From Rhodobacterales bacterium (GTDB lineage Bacteria; Pseudomonadota; Alphaproteobacteria; Rhodobacterales; Rhodobacteraceae), in the NCBI GenBank assembly GCA_021155205.1, contig JAJNPS010000027.1, positions 1 through 64,000 of the forward strand: a stretch of DNA of 64,000 bases, given 5' to 3'. Shown here in pieces: positions 8,246-17,877 of this stretch; position 1 is the first letter of the stretch; every line of letters begins with the position of its first letter. Position numbers and translations under genes: made by a program. The notes under the pieces are model-generated. The model was not told the DNA's origin and did not search any database. It was given only the letters and a program-made list of their open reading frames with translations.

Positions 8246-9811
8246 ATGGCTGCAGATGGTGACGGTGCAGGCGTGCAGGGTCCGGACGAGGACTGGGGAC
8301 CCTTTGGCAAACCGATCTTCGATGACCCGATGGCCCGCGCGCTCAGCCGCGTCGGCGTCGTGGATGTCGGGTCGAATTCGGTCCGGATGGTGGTCTTTGA
8401 CGGCGCGGCCCGCAGCCCGGCCTATTTCTACAACGAAAAGATCATGTGCGGTCTGGGCAAGGGTCTGGCCGAAACCGGCCACCTGCACCCCGAGGGCAAG
8501 CGGCGCGCGCTGGCGGCGTTGAAACGCTTCGCGCTTCTGGCCAGGGGCATGAACATCAACCCCATGACGGTGGTGGCGACGGCCGCCACGCGCGAGGCGG
8601 CCGATGGCCCCGAGTTTCAGGCCGAGGTGCTGGCGGAAACAGGCCTGCGCATGTGGGTGATCGACGGCGACGAAGAGGCGCGGCTGTCGGCGCAGGGCGT
8701 GCTGCTCGGCTGGCCCGAGGCCAAGGGGATCGTCTGCGACATCGGCGGCAATTCGATGGAACTGGCGCGGATCGGCGATGGCAAGGTCGGCAGACGGGTG
8801 TCGACGCCGCTGGGCCCGTTCCGGCTGCAACAGGTGGCGCCGTCGTCCGAACTGCGCGCCGATCACATCCGCAAGACGCTGAAGGAAGCCCAGGCGATTC
8901 TGAAATCCGAGGGCGAGCGGATCTATCTGGTGGGCGGGTCCTGGCGCGTGATCGCGCGGCTGGACATGGAACGGCGCAACTATCCGCTGACCGTCCTGCA
9001 CGAATACAGGATGCAGCCGAAATCGCTGCTCGATACGCTGGACTGGCTGGCGGCCAACGACCTTGCGGTCCTGCGCGGGCGCACCGGCACGTCCTTGGAA
9101 CGCATGGAACTGGTGCCGCTGGCCAGCGAAGTCCTGCGCGAGGTGATCCGGGCGCTGAAGCCGTCGGAAATCGACGTGTCGGCCTATGGCATCCGCGAGG
9201 GTCTGCTGTACGAACAGATGCCCGAACGGCTGCGCGCGCGCGATCCCCTGATCGAGGCGGCGCGGATGTCGGAAATGACCTCGGCCCGCATTCCCGGCTT
9301 TGGCAAGAAACTGTACGAATTTCTTGAACCTATCTTTGAAGGCGCGTCGCGCGAACGGTTGCGGCTGATCAAGGCGGCGTGCCTGCTGCATGACACGACC
9401 TGGCGCGCGCATCCAGATTACCGGGCCGAGGCGTGTTTCGACAACGCGACGCGCGCCAATCTGGGCGGTCTTGACCATCCGGGCCGGGTGTTTCTTGGGC
9501 TGGCGCTGTTGCACCGATACAAGAACAGCCGGGCCGGGTCGCGGATGGAGCCGCTGTTCCGCCTGTTGACCGAGGACGAGATGTGGGATGCCGAGGTGCT
9601 GGGCAAGGCGATGCGGTTCGGCGCGATGTTTTCGGTCGGCGATCCCGCACGGGCCGGTGCCCTGATCTGGCAGGCGAAAAAGCGCGTGCTGGAACTGCGG
9701 CTGACAGATGATGGCAGGGGGCTTTTCGGCGAGGTCGCGCAGGCGCGGTTTGCGTCGCTGGCGCTGGCGCTGAAGGCCCAGGCTGTCGTCAGGGGGCCGC
9801 AGGCCGCATGA
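8246..9811 (+). CDS. ppx: Exopolyphosphatase / guanosine pentaphosphate phosphatase family
   Basis: Ppx removes terminal phosphates from polyphosphate, and some members also convert pppGpp to ppGpp. The ASKHA fold motifs are seen at VVDVGSNSVRMVVFDG (residues about 34-50) and DIGGNSMELARIG. A C-terminal helical part, HD-like around CLLHDTTWRAHPDY, follows. At 521 residues it matches the long two-part form. The first 30 residues before the ASKHA start are a variable extension. Its stop overlaps the next gene by 4 bp. Confidence 0.94.
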   Translation: MAADGDGAGVQGPDEDWGPFGKPIFDDPMARALSRVGVVDVGSNSVRMVVFDGAARSPAYFYNEKIMCGLGKGLAETGHLHPEGKRRALAALKRFALLARGMNINPMTVVATAATREAADGPEFQAEVLAETGLRMWVIDGDEEARLSAQGVLLGWPEAKGIVCDIGGNSMELARIGDGKVGRRVSTPLGPFRLQQVAPSSELRADHIRKTLKEAQAILKSEGERIYLVGGSWRVIARLDMERRNYPLTVLHEYRMQPKSLLDTLDWLAANDLAVLRGRTGTSLERMELVPLASEVLREVIRALKPSEIDVSAYGIREGLLYEQMPERLRARDPLIEAARMSEMTSARIPGFGKKLYEFLEPIFEGASRERLRLIKAACLLHDTTWRAHPDYRAEACFDNATRANLGGLDHPGRVFLGLALLHRYKNSRAGSRMEPLFRLLTEDEMWDAEVLGKAMRFGAMFSVGDPARAGALIWQAKKRVLELRLTDDGRGLFGEVAQARFASLALALKAQAVVRGPQAA

Positions 9812-10419
9812 GGCTGGACCATCTGGCGGTGGCGGCGGCATCCCTGGCCGAGGGCGTCGCGGCGGTCGAGGCGGCCCTGGGCCTGGCCTTGGCGGGCGGC
9901 GGGCAGCATCTGGCGATGGGCACGCATAACCGTCTGTTGGGTCTGGGGGATGTGTATCTGGAGGTGATCGCGGTGGACCCTGCCCTGCCCGCGCCGGACC
10001 GTCCGCGCTGGTTCGATCTGGACAGGTTTCAGGGGCCGCCGCGGCTGGCCAACTGGGTTGTCGCCTGCGACGATCTTGGGGCTGCCCTCGCGGATGCCCC
10101 GGACCGTGCAGGGGTGGCGATGGAGTTTGCGCGCGGCGACCTGCGCTGGCAGATGGCGGTGCCCGGCGATGGGCAGTTGCCCTATGATGCGGCCTATCCT
10201 GCACTGATCCAGTGGCAAGGCCCCGCGCATCCGACGCGGGTTCTGCCCGACAGCGGCGCGCGGCTGGAGCGGCTGGAGGTCACGCATCCCCGTGCCGACG
10301 CCCTGCGCGCGGCCTTGGCCGGGCGGCTGGCCGATCCGCGTGTGGTGATCACCAACGGGCCGGTCAAGGCAATCCGGGCCGAGGTCGCGACGCCGCATGG
10401 GAAAAGGCTGCTGCAATGA
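9808..10419 (+). CDS. VOC / glyoxalase-like domain protein
   Basis: The 203-residue protein begins MRLDHLAVAAASLAEGV and has NRLLGLGDVYLEVIAVDP, the first betaalphabetabetabeta unit of the vicinal oxygen chelate fold in the glyoxalase-like (PF13468 type) group. The substrate cannot be read from sequence; these proteins are annotated widely but rarely characterised. It overlaps ppx by 4 bp and the following acetyltransferase by 4 bp, so all three are probably co-transcribed. Confidence 0.8.
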   Translation: MRLDHLAVAAASLAEGVAAVEAALGLALAGGGQHLAMGTHNRLLGLGDVYLEVIAVDPALPAPDRPRWFDLDRFQGPPRLANWVVACDDLGAALADAPDRAGVAMEFARGDLRWQMAVPGDGQLPYDAAYPALIQWQGPAHPTRVLPDSGARLERLEVTHPRADALRAALAGRLADPRVVITNGPVKAIRAEVATPHGKRLLQ

Positions 10420-10904
10420 TCCGCCCTGCCGTGGCGCGCGACGCGCAGGCCGTCACCGACATCTGGAACCTTGTGATCGCCACCACGACGCACAACTTTT
10501 CCTCCACCCTGAAAACGCCGGACGGCGTCGCGGCGCAGATTGCAGGGCATTGGTCCGCCGGTCACGGCATCTGGGTGGCCGAAGCGGCGGGCGACGTCGT
10601 GGGCTTTGCCAGCTATGGCCAGTTTCGCGGCGGCAACGGCTATGCGCGCTCGATGGAGCATTCGGTGCATCTGAGTGACGGCGCACGCGGCAAGGGGCTG
10701 GGCCGCGCGCTGATGGCGGTGCTGGAAGATCACGCGCGCAGCGGCGGTGCGCATCAGATGATCGCCGGAATCTCGGGCGAAAACACCGGCGGGCAGGCCT
10801 TTCATGCCGCACTCGGCTATGCCCATATCGCCCGCATCCCGGAGGCCGGCTGGAAATGGGGCCGCTTTCTCGACCTTGTGCTGATGCAGAAAATCCTGTC
10901 CTGA
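10416..10904 (+). CDS. GNAT acetyltransferase, phosphinothricin/methionine-sulfone type
   Basis: This 162-residue protein begins MIRPAVARDAQAVTDIWN and carries the acetyl-CoA pyrophosphate-binding motif in GARGKGLGRALM and the C-terminal signature AALGYAHIARIPEAGWKWGR, characteristic of the Pat/Bar/MddA subgroup. Such enzymes acetylate free amino groups of glutamate-like analogues (phosphinothricin, methionine sulfone) or arylamines. The physiological substrate here is unknown. It overlaps the VOC gene by 4 bp. Confidence 0.88.
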   Translation: MIRPAVARDAQAVTDIWNLVIATTTHNFSSTLKTPDGVAAQIAGHWSAGHGIWVAEAAGDVVGFASYGQFRGGNGYARSMEHSVHLSDGARGKGLGRALMAVLEDHARSGGAHQMIAGISGENTGGQAFHAALGYAHIARIPEAGWKWGRFLDLVLMQKILS

Positions 10905-10938
10905 CAAGCGGCAGGTCGCAGGCTATGGTGGCGCCGTC

Positions 10939-11652
10939 ATGTCGATCTGGACCCGTATCGCCGAAGCCCTGTCTGCCCTTGCCGCCGGCGAAGGGCTGTC
11001 GGTGGTTCTGGACCGGCTGCGCAACGCCCCTGCCCCGGAACGCTCGATCGGCTTTACCATCGCCGTCATCGCGCTCGGTGCAAAGATGGCCAAGGCGGAT
11101 GGCACCGTCACCCGCGACGAGGTCAGCGTGTTCCGCCGCATCTTTGCGATGGCCCCCGACGAAGAGGAAAACGCCGCACGTGTCTTCAATCTGGCCCGAC
11201 AGGACGTGGCGGGGTTCGACACCTATGCGCGCAAGGTCGCGGCACTGTTTCGCAAAGAGGGCGAGGCCCTGTGCGCCGATGACCGCAATGTGCTGATTGA
11301 CCTGCTGGAGGGGCTGTTTGCCATCGCCATGGCCGATGGGGCCTATCACCCGCAAGAGGATGCGTTTCTGGAACAGGTGGCGACGATCTTTGGCCTGGAT
11401 GCGCGATGCTACCGCGTGGTGCGGGCGCGGTTCGTCGACGGTGCGCCGCGCGATCCCTATGATGTGCTGGGCATCGGACCCGATGCCACCCTCGCGGATG
11501 CACGCGCGGCGTGGAAACAGGCCGTCCGCGAAAGCCATCCCGATGCGATGATCGCGCGCGGCGTTCCCGCCGAGGCGGTCAAGCTGGCCGAGCGCCGCCT
11601 GATCGCGATCAACGAGGCCTGGGAAGCGATTTCCGCCCGGCGCGCCGCCTGA
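10939..11652 (+). CDS. TerB-domain plus J-domain protein (DjlA-like)
   Basis: Residues about 28-155 form a TerB-like helical domain (TIAVIALGAKMAKADGTV; GLFAIAMADGAYHPQEDAFL), each half with an acidic ADG(T/A)xxxxE metal-binding style motif. Residues about 172-237 form a DnaJ J-domain (DPYDVLGIGPDATLADAR). The HPD tripeptide of J-domains appears as HPD in RESHPDAMIARG, so stimulation of a DnaK-type chaperone is plausible. DjlA of E. coli has the same arrangement plus a membrane anchor; no membrane helix is obvious here, so it is likely soluble. Confidence 0.88.
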   Translation: MSIWTRIAEALSALAAGEGLSVVLDRLRNAPAPERSIGFTIAVIALGAKMAKADGTVTRDEVSVFRRIFAMAPDEEENAARVFNLARQDVAGFDTYARKVAALFRKEGEALCADDRNVLIDLLEGLFAIAMADGAYHPQEDAFLEQVATIFGLDARCYRVVRARFVDGAPRDPYDVLGIGPDATLADARAAWKQAVRESHPDAMIARGVPAEAVKLAERRLIAINEAWEAISARRAA

Positions 11653-11663
11653 GGCGCCCCGGC

Positions 11664-12707
11664 ATGCGCATCGCCACCTACAACGTCGAATGGTTCAACG
11701 CCCTCTTTGACGATGCCGGGCGGTTGCTGTTGGACCGGGAGCTTTCGGCACGCTACCAGATCACCCGCGACATGCAGTTGCAGGCCCTTGGCCATGTCTT
11801 TCAGGCCATGGATGCCGATGCCGTCACCATCATCGAGGCACCCGATACCACCGCCAGGCGGTCAACCGTGCGGGCGCTCGAAACGTTTGCCGCCCATTTC
11901 AAACTGCGGGCGCGGCGCGCCCTGACCGGGTTTTTGTCGGACACTGAACAGGAGATCGCATTCCTTTACGACCCCGACAGGATGACCGCGCGGCATGATC
12001 CGAAGGGTGGCCCGGCCGAGCTTGTCGCAAAGGGCGCCGCACCACGCTTTGACGGCACGTTTCACTATGACCTCGATTCGGACGGCATTTCCGAACCGAT
12101 CACCTTTTCCAAACCCCCGCTTGAAATTGCCGTCATGACACCGGGCGGGGCCCGTTTCCGCATCATCGCGGTCCATGCCAAGTCCAAGGCTCCGCACGGC
12201 GCGCGCGGCGCGGTGGCGATTGCCCGGCTGTCCATCCAGAACCGGCACAAGCAACTGGCGCAATGCGTCTGGCTGCGCCGCCGGATCGACGAACATCTGG
12301 CGGCGGGGGAGACGCTGATCGTATCGGGCGATTTCAACGATGGCCCAGGTCTGGACGAATATGAAAAGCTGTTCGGCCGGTCGGGGGTCGAGATCGTGCT
12401 GGGTGAACCCGGCACGAATGGCGGCACGCTTTTCGATCCCCATGCCAGCATGGCGCTGCAGCAGAAGATCGGCGCGAAGCCGACGACGGCACGGTTCTAT
12501 CTGGCCCCGAAAAAGCGGTACTTCGAGGCGCTTTTGGATTTCATCATGGTGTCGGATGATCTGGTCAAACGGGTTCCTGCGCCGGAATGGCGGATCTGGC
12601 ATCCCCTGAACGATCCCGAATGCTATCTGCGCGAAGATCTGCGCGATGCACTTTTGCAGGCGTCCGATCACTTTCCGGTCAGCCTCGATCTGCCGGGTCT
12701 TGGTTGA
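11664..12707 (+). CDS. Endonuclease/exonuclease/phosphatase family protein
   Basis: A 347-residue EEP-superfamily protein. It starts MRIATYNVEWFNALF (metal-binding Asn/Glu motif), has an internal EIAFLYDPDRM, the catalytic GDFND motif in ETLIVSGDFNDGP, and the terminal SDHFPV motif. These motifs indicate Mg-dependent phosphodiester hydrolysis. It lacks a signal peptide, suggesting a cytoplasmic location. The nucleic acid or phospholipid target cannot be told. It lies 11 bp after the TerB/J gene. Confidence 0.87.
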   Translation: MRIATYNVEWFNALFDDAGRLLLDRELSARYQITRDMQLQALGHVFQAMDADAVTIIEAPDTTARRSTVRALETFAAHFKLRARRALTGFLSDTEQEIAFLYDPDRMTARHDPKGGPAELVAKGAAPRFDGTFHYDLDSDGISEPITFSKPPLEIAVMTPGGARFRIIAVHAKSKAPHGARGAVAIARLSIQNRHKQLAQCVWLRRRIDEHLAAGETLIVSGDFNDGPGLDEYEKLFGRSGVEIVLGEPGTNGGTLFDPHASMALQQKIGAKPTTARFYLAPKKRYFEALLDFIMVSDDLVKRVPAPEWRIWHPLNDPECYLREDLRDALLQASDHFPVSLDLPGLG

Positions 12708-12738
12708 AAAATCGGCCCGGAAGGCGCATATTTCGGGG

Positions 12739-13110
12739 ATGCGCCAGTTCCTCGCCCCCGTCGTCGTGATCGCCCTGTGCGCAGGCCCGCTTGCCGCGGA
12801 GACGCCCGCCGTTCCCGAAACCGGGACGGATGACGGGGCCAGCCTGATGGAAGAGGGGGCCAAACTCTTCATGCGCGGGATCCTGTCCCAGATGGAGCCC
12901 GCGCTGGACGAAATGGGCAAGGCGCTGGACGAGGTGGAGCCGTCATTGCGCGCGCTGCAGCCGAAACTGCGCGAACTGATGGCGCTGGTGGGCGATCTGC
13001 AGAACTATCGCGCGCCCGAAAAGCTGCCCAATGGCGACATCATCCTGCGCCGCAAGACCGACCAGGACCTGTTGCTGGAAAAGCTGAACCCCGGCGGGAT
13101 CGAACTTTAG
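12739..13110 (+). CDS. Small exported protein of unknown function
   Basis: The 123-residue product has a Sec signal peptide (hydrophobic FLAPVVVIALCAGPLAAE, cleavage likely after about residue 20). The mature part is acidic and largely helical (LDEMGKALDEVEPSLRAL, then LRELMALVGDLQNY), ending in a DIILRRK segment. I know of similar proteins in Rhodobacterales, sometimes mislabelled as AAA family ATPase, although there is no P-loop. It probably acts in the periplasm. It lies 31 bp after the EEP gene and converges with methylmalonyl-CoA mutase. Confidence 0.75.
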   Translation: MRQFLAPVVVIALCAGPLAAETPAVPETGTDDGASLMEEGAKLFMRGILSQMEPALDEMGKALDEVEPSLRALQPKLRELMALVGDLQNYRAPEKLPNGDIILRRKTDQDLLLEKLNPGGIEL

Positions 13111-13117
13111 CAACGGC

Positions 13118-15247
13118 TCAGTTTCGCGGCGTCCGGATCAGGCGCAGGACTTCCGCCGCCGCCTGCGGGATGTTGGTGCCCGGACCGAAGATCGCCTTGA
13201 TCCCGCGATCGTACAGGTAATCGTAATCCTGCTGCGGAATGACGCCGCCGCAGATGACCAGGATGTTTCCCGCCCCGGCCGCCTCCAGCGCCTCGACCAG
13301 TTTCGGGGCCAGCGTCTTGTGGCCTGCCGCCTGCGACGAGATGCCGATGACGTGGACATTGCCCGCGATGGCGTCACGGGCAGCCTCGTCCGGGGTCTGG
13401 AACAAGGGGCCCACATCGACGTCGAAGCCGATATCGGCAAAGGCCGAGGCGATCACCTTGGCCCCGCGGTCATGGCCGTCCTGGCCCATCTTGACGACAA
13501 GCATCCGGGGACGGCGGCCTTCGGCTCTGGCAAACACCTCCACCTCGCGCTGGATCGCGGCAAAACCCGCATCTCCCTCATAGGCGGCACCATAGACCCC
13601 CGACAGGGTGCGGACATCGGCGCGGTGACGGCCGAACACGTTTTCCATGGCCATGCTGATTTCGCCGACCGTCGCGCGGGCGCGGGCGGCCCCGACGGCG
13701 GCGGCCAGAAGGTTGCCATTGCCGCGCGCGGCGGATTCCAGGACCGCAAGGCCCGCCGCACAGGCCACGGCGTCGCGGGTCGCCCGGACGCGGGCAAGCC
13801 GCGCGATCTGGGCGTCGCGGACCGCCACGTTGTCGATGTCGCGCACGTCGATCCTGTCCTCGACCGCGAGGCGGTACTTGTTGACGCCGACGATCACCTC
13901 GTCGCCCCGGTCGATGGCGGCCTGTCGGCGCGCGGCGCTTTCCTCAATCCGCAGTTTCGGCAAGCCGGAGATGACGGCGCGGGTCATGCCGCCCATGGCT
14001 TCGACTTCTTCGATCAGTTTCCATGCCTCATCGGCGAGTTGCGCCGTCAGGCTTTCGACGTAATAGCTGCCCGCAAGGGGGTCGACGACATGGGTGATGC
14101 CGGTTTCCTCGGCCAGGATCAGCTGGGTATTGCGGGCGATGCGGCTGGAGAATTCGGTCGGCAGGGCCATCGCCTCGTCAAAGGAATTGGTATGAAGCGA
14201 CTGCGTGCCGCCCAAGACCGCCGCCATCGCCTCATAGGCGGTGCGGATGATGTTGTTGTAGGGATCGGCTTCTTGCAAGCTGACGCCCGAGGTCTGGCAA
14301 TGGGTGCGCAGCATCAGGCTCGCGGGGGTCTTTGCGCCAAACTCGGTCATGATGCGATGCCACAAGAGCCGCGCGGCGCGCAGTTTCGCGGCCTCCATGA
14401 AGACATTCATGCCGATGGCGAAAAAGAATGACAGGCGCGGCGCGAAATCATCGACCTTCATGCCGCGCGAAAGGGCGGTACGGACATATTCGCGGCCATC
14501 GGCGAGGGTATAGGCAAGTTCCTGCACCAGGTTCGCGCCCGCCTCCTGCATGTGATATCCCGAGATGCTGATCGAATTGAACTTCGGCATTTCTTTCGAT
14601 GTATATTCAATGACATCCGCGACGATCCTCATGCTGGGTTCTGGCGGATAGACGTAAGTATTTCGCACCATGAACTCTTTCAGGATGTCGTTCTGGATGG
14701 TGCCGGACAACGCCGCGCGGGGAACGCCCTGCTCTTCGCCCGCGACAATGAAACTGGCCAGGATCGGGATCACAGCCCCGTTCATCGTCATCGACACGCT
14801 GATCTTTTCCAGCGGGATGCCGTCGAACAGGATTTTCATGTCCTCCACGGAATCGATGGCGACGCCCGCCTTGCCGACATCCCCCTCTACCCGCGGATGG
14901 TCACTGTCATAGCCGCGATGGGTGGCAAGGTCGAAGGCGACCGACACGCCCTGCTGCCCCGCCGCAAGGGCCTGGCGGTAGAACGCGTTGGATTCTTCGG
15001 CGGTGGAAAAGCCGGCATACTGGCGGACCGTCCAGGGGCGGTGCGCATACATCGTGGCGCGCACCCCCCGCACATAAGGCGCCGCACCCGGGAGGCTGCC
15101 AAGATGCGTCAGGGGGGCAAGGTCGGCCTCGGTATAGACCGGCCGGACCTGGATACCTTCCAGCGTGGCCCAGGTCAGGCTGTCGGTCGCGGCCCCTTTC
15201 AGTTCCCGGGCAGCCAGCTTTTCCCATTCCGTCGGGGTCTGCGACAT
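13118..15247 (-). CDS. scpA: Methylmalonyl-CoA mutase
   Basis: This adenosylcobalamin enzyme interconverts (R)-methylmalonyl-CoA and succinyl-CoA, the last step feeding propionyl-CoA carbon into the TCA cycle. At 709 residues it is the full single-chain form: substrate-binding TIM barrel to about residue 540, then the B12-binding domain with GQDGHDRGAKV (DxHxxG, the lower-ligand His) and the GVIPQQDYDYL segment. It converges with the exported-protein gene and lies in the same block as pccA and pccB, as is usual for Rhodobacterales. The epimerase and the MeaB chaperone are not in the window. Confidence 0.96.
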   Translation of the reverse strand: MSQTPTEWEKLAARELKGAATDSLTWATLEGIQVRPVYTEADLAPLTHLGSLPGAAPYVRGVRATMYAHRPWTVRQYAGFSTAEESNAFYRQALAAGQQGVSVAFDLATHRGYDSDHPRVEGDVGKAGVAIDSVEDMKILFDGIPLEKISVSMTMNGAVIPILASFIVAGEEQGVPRAALSGTIQNDILKEFMVRNTYVYPPEPSMRIVADVIEYTSKEMPKFNSISISGYHMQEAGANLVQELAYTLADGREYVRTALSRGMKVDDFAPRLSFFFAIGMNVFMEAAKLRAARLLWHRIMTEFGAKTPASLMLRTHCQTSGVSLQEADPYNNIIRTAYEAMAAVLGGTQSLHTNSFDEAMALPTEFSSRIARNTQLILAEETGITHVVDPLAGSYYVESLTAQLADEAWKLIEEVEAMGGMTRAVISGLPKLRIEESAARRQAAIDRGDEVIVGVNKYRLAVEDRIDVRDIDNVAVRDAQIARLARVRATRDAVACAAGLAVLESAARGNGNLLAAAVGAARARATVGEISMAMENVFGRHRADVRTLSGVYGAAYEGDAGFAAIQREVEVFARAEGRRPRMLVVKMGQDGHDRGAKVIASAFADIGFDVDVGPLFQTPDEAARDAIAGNVHVIGISSQAAGHKTLAPKLVEALEAAGAGNILVICGGVIPQQDYDYLYDRGIKAIFGPGTNIPQAAAEVLRLIRTPRN

Positions 15248-15333
15248 GGTGCGATCTTCCTTTTGATCAGCCGGGGATGCCGGACTTGGGTTTTCACCGG
15301 AACCGCCTTATATGAGCGGTGAAGGAGTGCCTG

Positions 15334-15765
15334 ATGAAAACGCTATACGTGTTTGTTTTGGCGACATTTCTGCCGTTCATGGTGCTGGCCCAGGATCCTT
15401 ATGCCCCGCGCCCCGCGGCCGAGGTAGCGTTTGCCGACCAGCTTTACCTGACGCGGCCCCTGGTGATCTTCGCGGATTCCGACCGGGACCCGAATTTCAT
15501 CCGCCAGATGGAGCTTCTGGCACGCGCCTATGGTGATCTGGCCGAGCGGGACGTGATCGTCGTCACCGACACCGACCCCGACGCGCGGACCGAATGGCGC
15601 ACCCGACTGCGTCCGCGCGGGTTTTCGCTGGTGATCATGGACAAGGACCTGAAGCCGGTGATCCGCAAACCCCTGCCGTGGGAGGTGCGCGAGATCACGG
15701 CGGCCATCGACAAGTTGCCGCTGCGGCGGCAAGAGGTGCTGGAGCAGAACCCGGCGGGGCGCTGA
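15334..15765 (+). CDS. Exported DUF4174 protein
   Basis: This 143-residue protein has a signal peptide (LYVFVLATFLPFMVLAQ; cleavage near residue 18). The mature region (TRPLVIFADSDRDPNFIRQM, then RGFSLVIMDKDLKPVIRKP) matches the DUF4174 family, a thioredoxin-fold-like periplasmic domain without a CxxC pair. The ATG at 15334 is preceded by GGAG. It lies between and opposite to scpA and pccA, a conserved but unexplained position in this order. Confidence 0.78.
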   Translation: MKTLYVFVLATFLPFMVLAQDPYAPRPAAEVAFADQLYLTRPLVIFADSDRDPNFIRQMELLARAYGDLAERDVIVVTDTDPDARTEWRTRLRPRGFSLVIMDKDLKPVIRKPLPWEVREITAAIDKLPLRRQEVLEQNPAGR

Positions 15766-15767
15766 CA

Positions 15768-17771
15768 TCACTCAAACTCCATGATCACATCGTCCACCCG
15801 CAGCGACGCGCCGGGGGTGGCCCTGATCGCTTTGACCACGCCGCGCCGTTCGGCCTTCAGGATGTTCTCCATCTTCATCGCCTCGACGGTGGCCAAGGGC
15901 TGGCCCTCCTGAACCTCGTCGCCCGCCGCGACGGCGATGTTCACGATCAGGCCGGGCATCGGGCACAACAGGAACCGCGAGGTATCGGGCGGCGCCTTTT
16001 CCAGCATGTGACCCGCCAGGACGTGCTGGCGCGGGGTGCGGACATGCACCCGAAGGTCGGCCCCGCGCAGCCGCATCCGGAACCCCATCGGGATCTTGGC
16101 GGTCTTGATCACCAACGGTCGCCCGTCGATCCTCAGCCGGGCGAGCGGCTGGCCGGGGGTCCAGTCCGATGCCACGCGCAAGGAGACCGCGTTATCGGCA
16201 AAGCGGATGGTCGAGCCGTCGGGATCGGCATCGACGCGGAGAGCATAGGTCTGGCCCTGCAGGCTGACCACCCAGTCATCGCCAACTCTGCGGGTGTGGT
16301 TGTCCATGGTGCCCGAGATGCGGGTCCGGCGGATTTCGGCGACCCGGTTCATGGCGGCGGCGGCGGCGGCAACCTGCCGCAGCATTGTGTCGTCCAGCAC
16401 CACGCCCTTGAACCCGTCGGGATATTCCTCGGCGATGAAGGCCGTGGTGATGTCGCCAGACCGAAAGCGCGGATGGTCCATCACCGCGCCCACAAAGGGC
16501 AGGTTGTGGCCGATGCCCTCGACCTCGAACGTGTCCAGTGCCAAGGCCATCTCGTCGATCGCCCCGGCACGTGTGGTCGCCCAGGTGCAAAGTTTGGCAA
16601 TCATGGGATCGTAGAACATGCTGATCTCGCCCCCCTCGAACACGCCGGTATCGTTGCGCACGATGCCCGTGGCGGTCGGGCCTTCGGCGGGCGGGCGATA
16701 ACGGGTCAACCGCCCGATTGAGGGCAGGAAGTTGCGGTAAGGGTCCTCGGCATAAAGACGGCTTTCCATCGCCCAGCCGTTGATTTTCAGATCGCCCTGC
16801 CGAAACGGCAGCGGTTCGCCGTTGGCGACGCGGATCATCTGTTCCACGAGATCGACACCGGTGATCAGTTCGGTCACGGGATGTTCGACCTGAAGACGGG
16901 TGTTCATTTCAAGGAAATAGAAGTTCCGGCCGCCATCGACGATGAATTCGACTGTCCCGGCGCTGGTATAGCCGACCTCGCGGGCCAGGGCGCAGGCCTG
17001 TTCGCCCATTTCCTTGCGGGTGGCTTCATCGAGGAAAGGACTGGGTGCTTCCTCGATCACCTTCTGGTTCCGCCGCTGGATCGAGCATTCGCGTTCATGC
17101 AGATAGACGCAGTTGCCGTGCGTGTCGGCCAGCACCTGAATCTCGATGTGGCGCGGCTGGGTGACAAACTTTTCGATGAAGATGCGGTCATCGCCGAAGC
17201 TGGCCGCCGCCTCGTTCTTCGAGGACTGGAAGCCTTCGCGGGCCTCGGCATCGTTCCCGGCGATCCGCATCCCCTTGCCGCCGCCGCCGGCAGAGGCCTT
17301 GATCATCACCGGATAGCCGATCTGTGCCGCGATGTGCGCCGCCTCATCCGCGTCGGCAATCAGGCCCATATGGCCGGGTACGGTGCTGACCCCGGCAGCC
17401 TGCGCGAGCTTTTTCGAGGTGATCTTGTCACCCATCGCCTTGATCGCGGACGACGGCGGACCGATGAACGCCACGCCTTCTGTCTCCAGCGCGGCGGCGA
17501 AGTTCATGTTCTCGCTTAGGAAACCATAGCCGGGGTGGACCGCCTCGGCCCCCGTTGCCTTGACCGCCGCCATGATCCTGTCGATGACGATGTAGGACTG
17601 TGCTGCGGGGCTGGGACCGATATGCACCGCCTCGTCCGCCATCTGCACATGCTGCGCGCCCCGGTCGGCATCGGAAAAGACTGCGACGGTCCTGATGCCC
17701 ATCTTGCGCGCCGTCTTGATCACGCGGCAGGCAATCTCGCCCCGGTTGGCAATCAGGATTTTCTGGAACAT
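15768..17771 (-). CDS. pccA: Propionyl-CoA carboxylase, biotin-carrying alpha subunit
   Basis: PccA carboxylates its own biotin with bicarbonate and ATP and passes the carboxyl group to propionyl-CoA on PccB, giving (S)-methylmalonyl-CoA. The 667 residues include biotin carboxylase (MFQKILIANRGEIACRVI to about residue 450, with the ATP-grasp glycine loop SAGGGGKGMRI), a middle BT domain, and the C-terminal carrier domain with the biotinyl lysine in VEAMKMENIL. The stop lies 3 bp from the end of the convergent DUF4174 gene. Confidence 0.97.
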   Translation of the reverse strand: MFQKILIANRGEIACRVIKTARKMGIRTVAVFSDADRGAQHVQMADEAVHIGPSPAAQSYIVIDRIMAAVKATGAEAVHPGYGFLSENMNFAAALETEGVAFIGPPSSAIKAMGDKITSKKLAQAAGVSTVPGHMGLIADADEAAHIAAQIGYPVMIKASAGGGGKGMRIAGNDAEAREGFQSSKNEAAASFGDDRIFIEKFVTQPRHIEIQVLADTHGNCVYLHERECSIQRRNQKVIEEAPSPFLDEATRKEMGEQACALAREVGYTSAGTVEFIVDGGRNFYFLEMNTRLQVEHPVTELITGVDLVEQMIRVANGEPLPFRQGDLKINGWAMESRLYAEDPYRNFLPSIGRLTRYRPPAEGPTATGIVRNDTGVFEGGEISMFYDPMIAKLCTWATTRAGAIDEMALALDTFEVEGIGHNLPFVGAVMDHPRFRSGDITTAFIAEEYPDGFKGVVLDDTMLRQVAAAAAAMNRVAEIRRTRISGTMDNHTRRVGDDWVVSLQGQTYALRVDADPDGSTIRFADNAVSLRVASDWTPGQPLARLRIDGRPLVIKTAKIPMGFRMRLRGADLRVHVRTPRQHVLAGHMLEKAPPDTSRFLLCPMPGLIVNIAVAAGDEVQEGQPLATVEAMKMENILKAERRGVVKAIRATPGASLRVDDVIMEFE

Positions 17772-17805
17772 CGGTCAGGACACCTTGGGGAACAAACATG
17801 ACGAG

Positions 17806-17835
17806 ACGCCACCCGGACGCTGGCCCGGATGGCGT
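17806..17835 (-). terminator. Hairpin after the small lipoprotein gene, before pccA
   Basis: ACGCCACCCGG (17806-17816) pairs with CCGGATGGCGT (17825-17835) with one G-T wobble on the minus strand and an 8-base loop. It lies between the lipoprotein stop and the pccA start. No strong T-run follows, so it may attenuate transcription or stabilise the end of an mRNA. Confidence 0.45.
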
Positions 17836-17877
17836 TCAAGACATGCAGGGTCGCGCGCGGCGACCGTCAGATCAGGA

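Noticed and set aside
6356..10204. Very long minus-strand open frame (about 1280 codons) opposite ppk1 and ppx
   Set aside because: Composition is typical of an antisense frame in high-GC DNA (QRR, HRH runs) and the plus strand has two strongly conserved enzymes.
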